This document shows, piece by piece, positions 59,507-64,000 of a stretch of 64,000 nucleotides of DNA. The position numbers and the translations under genes were made by a program. The notes below the pieces were generated by a model that worked only from the letters and a program-made list of their open reading frames with translations, did no database searches and was not told where the DNA came from. Numbering within the stretch: position 1 is the first letter of the stretch; every line of letters starts with the position of its first letter. The DNA is from Kingdonia uniflora. Its lineage: Eukaryota; Streptophyta; Magnoliopsida; Ranunculales; Circaeasteraceae. The stretch lies in assembly GCA_014058105.1 (NCBI GenBank), contig JACGCM010000310.1, forward strand, positions 310,001 through 374,000. The letters are read 5' to 3'.

Positions 59507-61061
59507 GTAAATTTGTTTTTGCCACCCATTATGATAGACGAATTCGCAATTTCCCCCTAGCGTTGGCATTTATTAGCCTGTAAGCCCCATTTTTGGGTTG
59601 ATTGGCCTTTGACTGGTCAAATTTTGGTAAACTGGCCAATATACCCACACGTGTTTCTCACGTGATCTTAGCCAACCGGTTGTCATTCTCTCTCAAATCA
59701 ACTCGTAAATCTTATCTTAATTGTCTCCCGCCATTGAACTGTACCAATGAAACCCCCAATTACTGAAAAATCAAATCCTCAATTAGAAATCCTAATTACT
59801 AAAAGATCAAATCCTCAATCTCATAATTTCTTCATCTCAAGTGGAAACCTAATCAAATTATCTCTTCAGGATCTCAAATTTGAAAATATGATCAAAATCA
59901 GTTTTTCATACAATGTTTGGTTATTTTTTACCCAAAACCCAAAAATGATGTAAAAATTAACCAAACAAGTTCATAAAATCCTCTGAATCCAAACTCGACC
60001 TCATCGAACCTCTCCTCCTTGTCACCTTCCCTTCTTTAAACGATCCTGACATCATAAACTGATGCTGCTGCGACTGTGCCGGTGAGATCGGCCATGGCGG
60101 ATCTGAGATTCGCTCACATTCAAACTCAAATTCAAATTAAAGTAGAACTAATTAGGGCCTGTTTGTTTGTTTAATTTCTAGGGTTTTAAACAAAACAAAG
60201 AGAGAGAGAACAATGTGGTCTCGAGTTGATGATTTAAAACTGTGAATCGTAGTCTATCTATCCCTAGTTTTAGTAGCAGTAGTAGTACAGCAGGAGTGAT
60301 TTTCTCTCTCTAGAAATTTTGTTGTTTTTTTAGAGAGAGAGAGTGAGAGGCTTTTGTTGTCTTAAAACTGATGTTACTGCGACTGTGCCGGTAACATCGC
60401 CACCGGGGATGCATCATTGCCACTACTACTCCACCTATTGCTGAACTCATGAGCTTCGATTTCGCCGGTGAGATCGGCCATGGTGGATCTGAGATTGACT
60501 CGCATTCAAACTCAAACTCAAACTCAAATTATAAAATCGTTTTTGGGAGAGAGAAAAAAATCTGTTTTTGTGGATAGAGTTTTTCTTTTTTTAAAACCAA
60601 AGCAACCAGCTACCGGGATTACAGGTTCATGTGCATTGCACGCAGGCTCGGCCCAAGTACTCCTAAGGCCCTGTGCGAAAATACATAAAGGGCCTAAAAT
60701 ATTTTTTGCTTTGTTAGGGGATTGAACACTTTGACCTCTTGCTCAAGAGACAAAACACCAACCAACTAAGCTGAGTTTTCGTCATATATATTATTCACAA
60801 TTTTTTTTATAATTTTCTTCTAATCCTTGAGCTAATTTTTTTTTTTTGCCCTTTTTATTCTTGGGCCCTGTGCGGTCGCCCACCTTGCACACCCTCAGGG
60901 GCGGCCCTGGTTGCACGTGAGGGTATTTTTTACAGTTAACATAAATATGACTAGTCAAAGGCCGATCAGAGCAAAAATAGGGTCATAGGCCAATAAGTGT
61001 CAACGCTGGGGGGCAATTGCGAATTCGTCTATCATAATGGAGGGCAAGAGCAAATTTGCGC
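59507..61061. mobile_element. Mutator-like TIR element (possible Pack-MULE), 11-bp target duplication
   Basis: Arms of about 150 bp are inverted copies: CATTATGATAGACGAATTCG, CCCCCTAGCGTTGGCA, GGCCTTTGACTGGTCA and ACGTG on the left mirror the right arm at 60910-61061. TAGATTATATA flanks both ends (59496-59506 and 61062-61072). No transposase is visible. Inside, a segment with GCGACTGTGCCGGT and GAGATCGGCCATGG occurs twice (60060-60140 and 60366-60540), each followed by CAAACTCAAA repeats. In both copies a short frame starts MADLR/MVDLR. This could be captured gene sequence. A hAT-type MITE is nested at 60643-60909. Confidence 0.8.
60643..60909. mobile_element. hAT-type MITE, 267 bp, in the Mutator-like element
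   Basis: Starts CAGGCTCGGCCC and ends GGGGCGGCCCTG. Flanks ATTGCACG (60635-60642) and GTTGCACG (60910-60917) match at seven of eight bases. Same family as 10405-10603, in opposite orientation: shared GGCCCTGTGCGGTCG and AAGGCCCTGTGC motifs. Confidence 0.85.
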
Positions 61062-61178
61062 TAGATTATATATCTTATGAGCCGGTAGATGGGGAGGCTT
61101 TTGATGATTGATCTAGACTTATACATAGGTTATATTTCTTATAAAGCCGGTTTTTGAATCTTCACAGATCCTTCAATC

Positions 61179-62420
61179 ATGGATGGAACGATAAATCATT
61201 TCGGCAGCCGAAGTGGTTCCCCCAATGGTGTTGGTCGCAGTTATAATACCCGATTATCCCAAAGCTCTCAAAGGCACGAAATTAGGTAACCCGTCTCACT
61301 CTCTCATGCCCGATGTCATATGAAATACATTTGGACCCATACTCCCAACTCTAGCAGCCTTGCCGTAGCAGTAGTAGTAAAGAGACTCATCATACAGACG
61401 AGAGACATGCTAACAAGAGGGAAGACGAGAGATGACCTACCCCACCCAACTAGGCCATGGTTGATGATACTTCTCAATTTTACTTCTAAAATGCCCCTTT
61501 AATTTTGAAAGAATATAGTTAAGATACTCTCATCGATATTTTTTATAGGATGACTCCGGGATATCTAATTCAGGACGTGGTTTCGCATAACATCGACCAG
61601 CTGCAAGACAAAGCTTTAATCGCACTGCAATCGTTGATTTCAGACGAAGAGATTAACTGTTGGTTGTCACTTCCAACACCATGAAAGAACTGCAAACAGT
61701 TTTAGATATGTACATATTGCAGCAGATTAGCAAATAAGAAAAAGAAGATCTTGCCACGGTTTTTAACAGCATGAAAGCTACTCTTTCAAGTTTGAAGGAC
61801 ATTTCGAAAGGACATGTGAAACTTGTCGGTCCGTAGCACATATTCTTATGCAAAAGGTAGGGGAGCAAAATTATTTTTAGATCTGTCAGACTATCTGGAG
61901 CACTGTCTGTTTGAGCATGTTGTGATTTATGAAACTCATAAACATGGGTCAGGGGTTGTGGGTTGTAGAAGTTGGGCTTGTTTCTGCTTTCTGCTGAGCT
62001 TCGACTTAGTTAAGGAGGCTGGCTCAGTCTATAACTGCTACCTCATTATAGGCATACAACCAAATCGTGGACTGTTGAAGGAGTAACTTCTTATCCTTCG
62101 TTGTGGCTGAATTCTCTCCGTTTTGGACTCCACGAAGTTCAAAATTATATTTATATATTGTGGAGAGGGTTAAGCTTTACAACATCCATTGAATCAAACA
62201 ACTAGTATTCTTTTTCCAACATTCCTCTCATTTATCTAGCATGGAGTTCTTGTTGTAGATTCAGAAAATTGCTTCTCTCTGTGCATCGCGAAGCTTTTTA
62301 TCCGTTGTATCCTGGAAGAGTATTGCTGTAGCCAAAGCACGATCATTATTCAGCGAATTAGTGGAGCAAAATCTCTTACGGACATCGTCTCCTTTTGACG
62401 AGCCTCGAAAACGATAAGTT
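61179..62420 (+). pseudogene. Unrecognised spliced gene remnant
   Basis: ATG 61179 opens MDGTINHFGSRSGSPNGVG... to RHEI, ending at ATTAG/GTAACC (about 61285). A 3' splice site TTTTTTATAG at about 61549 joins in phase to GATGACTCC (MTPGYLIQDVVSHNIDQLQ, ALIALQSLISDEEI), which ends in a TGA near 61681. Further open pieces in other frames: KELQTVLDMYILQQISK and NSMKATLSSLKDISKGHVKL (61680-61830), and SFLSVVSWKSIAVAKARSLF (about 62290-62350). The Ser/Gly/Arg-rich start followed by helices gives no family I can name. It looks like a real but broken gene. Confidence 0.45.
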
Positions 62421-62535
62421 CTTTCTGTGTTACTTTTATTCCCTATCGATTAATCTTTACTGTTTACTGCATGCTACATAAATTGATAACAATCGTAAGA
62501 GATTTTATTCAAATTAGTGTGCGTGATTTATCGAT

Positions 62536-64000
62536 ATGGGATTCTCTTAACAATCTGAGAAACCTGAATCGTTTGACGGAACCAATTTCAAAAGATGGCA
62601 GCAGAAGATGATGTTTTATCTTCATACTCTGCAATTGGCCACTTTTCTTCATGAAATTGTTCATAATTCCAACCCAGAAGAATATGAACCAGCTAGGACT
62701 GGTGCTGTTGCTGATTGGATTCACCATGATTATATGTGTAGGAACTATATTTTAAATAGTCTTACCCCTGCATTGTATGATGTTTATATACATTTTACGA
62801 CTTCGAAGGATCTTTGATATATAACTGAAGATGCCGGTTCAAAGAAGTTTGTTATAGGGAGGTTCCTGGATTTTAAGATGGATGATTCCAAGCCAGTAGT
62901 GTCTCAGGTTGAAGAACTCCAATTAATAATCCATGAGAATATTATTGAGGGGTATAAGATCAGCAAGGGATTCCAGGTGGCCTCTATAATAGAGAAACTA
63001 CCTCCCTCGTGGAAGGATTATAAGAACAGCCTGAAACATAAACACAAGGAAATGACCCTTGAAGATCTCATTATCCGCCTTCGTATTGAAGAGAATAATA
63101 GAGGAAATGAGACCAAGGAACTAAACTCTGATCGATCCAAGGCCAACCTAGTTGAGGGAAAGCCTAGGAAGTACCAGAAATCAAAGAAGCCTGCAGTTGA
63201 GAAAAACAAGGGTTCTAACCCTATTTTCAAGAAATCAAGGAACTGTTTTTCATGTGGAAAACATGGCCATTTGGCTAAAAATTGTTTTCACAAAAACGAT
63301 TCCAAGGGAAAGAAAAACAAACCCGATCAGGCTATTTTGAGTGAAGATGGTAACTTCTCCGCTGTTGTGACAGAAGTGAATCTTGTGACTGATTTGAAAG
63401 AGTGGTGGATAGACACCGGTGCAACTAAGCACATCTGTGCAAACAGAAATATTTTTAGCACCTATAATCCTGTGAAGGATGGTGAACAACTCTTTATGGG
63501 TAACTCCTCTGCATCCAAGATTATGGGCAGAGGTACAGTTACGCTAAAATTCACCTCTGGGAATGTCCTAACTTTGAAAGAGGTTTTGCACGTAACTGAT
63601 ATTCGCAAGAATCTGATATCCGGCTCACTACTAAGCAAGAAAGGATTAAAACTCGTGTTCGAGGCTGAAAGATTTATTCTTACTAAGGGTGGGTCATTTG
63701 TGGGGAAGGGATATTTAAATGAAGGTTTTTTTATGTTGAATGTAACCGTTGAAGACATTAATAAAGCTTCTTCTTCTGCTTATTTGGTTGACTCAAATTT
63801 TATTTGGCATAAAAGGTTAGGTCATGTAAACCTAGGATCTATTAAGAAACTTATGAAGTTAGGTTACATTTCCAAATCTGATATACCAAGTGGTATAAAA
63901 TGCGAAATATGTGTAGAATCCAAATATGCTAAAAAATCCTTTAAAAATGTAGATCGGGAATCTGTATTACTTGGTCTTATACATACTGATTTATGTGATC
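62536..64000 (+). pseudogene. gag-pol: Ty1/copia gag-pol, 5' part, cut by the window edge
   Basis: Copia-type polyprotein. ATG 62536 is followed by an in-frame TAA, then FDGTNFKRWQQKMMFYL (the W-x3-M gag signature) and LIIHENIIEGYKISKGFQVA, SIIEKLPPSWKDYKNSLKHK. A TGA interrupts at about 62816-62818. The zinc knuckle CFSCGKHGHLAKNC (63247-63288) is intact. The protease site EWWIDTGATKHIC near 63400-63440 is intact, followed by LFMGNSS and LKEVLHVTDIRKNLISGSLL. The GAG-pre-integrase domain (WHKRLGHVNLGSIKKLMKLG, C-x2-C near 63903) and the start of integrase (HTDLCD) end at the window edge. From 62820 to 64000 the frame is open. I could not identify its 5' LTR upstream. Confidence 0.88.

Noticed and set aside
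60643..60909. SINE
   Set aside because: No pol III A/B boxes or A-tail; the CAGG...CCTG inverted ends and 8-bp duplication fit a hAT-type MITE.
1..64000. CRISPR arrays, bacterial operons, tRNA or rRNA genes
   Set aside because: None seen. The only tRNA-like sequences are the 18-base primer-binding sites; the tandem repeats lack spacer structure.

Overview
This is nuclear DNA of a flowering plant, probably a eudicot. It is AT-rich and dominated by LTR retrotransposons of plant-specific lineages (Ty3/gypsy Athila and Tat, plus Ty1/copia). It also holds MITEs and Mutator-like TIR elements, and fragments of plant gene families (F-box, PPR). No bacterial signals, rRNA, tRNA or CRISPR were seen. 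The only host genes found are broken. Nearly all coding sequence is decayed transposon gag-pol with stops and frameshifts.

Layout, left to right. 1-1402: 5' end of a minus-strand Athila element that runs off the left edge and sits inside a plus-strand Tat element (Tat-1, 1403-9830). Tat-1 has gag, pol, a repeat-bearing 3'UTR, an antisense ORF and a 3' LTR. 9836-14871: two tandem minus-strand F-box pseudogenes, interrupted by a hAT-type MITE and a solo LTR and separated by a Harbinger-type MITE. 14992-16117: a long-TIR element holding a Tat solo LTR. 16546-27358: a complete but decayed Athila element (Athila-1) with both LTRs and a TTTTT target duplication. 28621-29211: a copia-type solo LTR.

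29650-58605: one PPR pseudogene split by about 28 kb of nested elements. Its halves are at 29650-30019 and 58042-58605. Between them lie a minus-strand Tat (Tat-2, 30020-50333) and a plus-strand Tat (Tat-3, 50334-58041), joined head to head with their 5' halves missing. Tat-2 carries a Harbinger-type MITE in its antisense ORF. That MITE carries a complete Athila element (Athila-2, 35846-46593), whose 3' LTR carries a captured piece of a Tat antisense ORF. Tat-3 carries an Athila solo LTR with a perfect target duplication.

58606-64000: a Mutator-like TIR element with internal duplicated sequence and a second hAT-type MITE, an unrecognised spliced gene remnant, and the start of a Ty1/copia element running off the right edge.

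The window is best read as a stack of insertion events ordered by target duplications and interruptions, not as cooperating genes. The most interesting signals are: the antisense ORF shared by three Tat copies; the unrelated tandem repeats found just after pol in each Tat; three consecutive hairpins conserved upstream of the polypurine tract of both Athila elements, with stem sequences changed but pairing kept; and the antisense-ORF fragment inside one Athila LTR.
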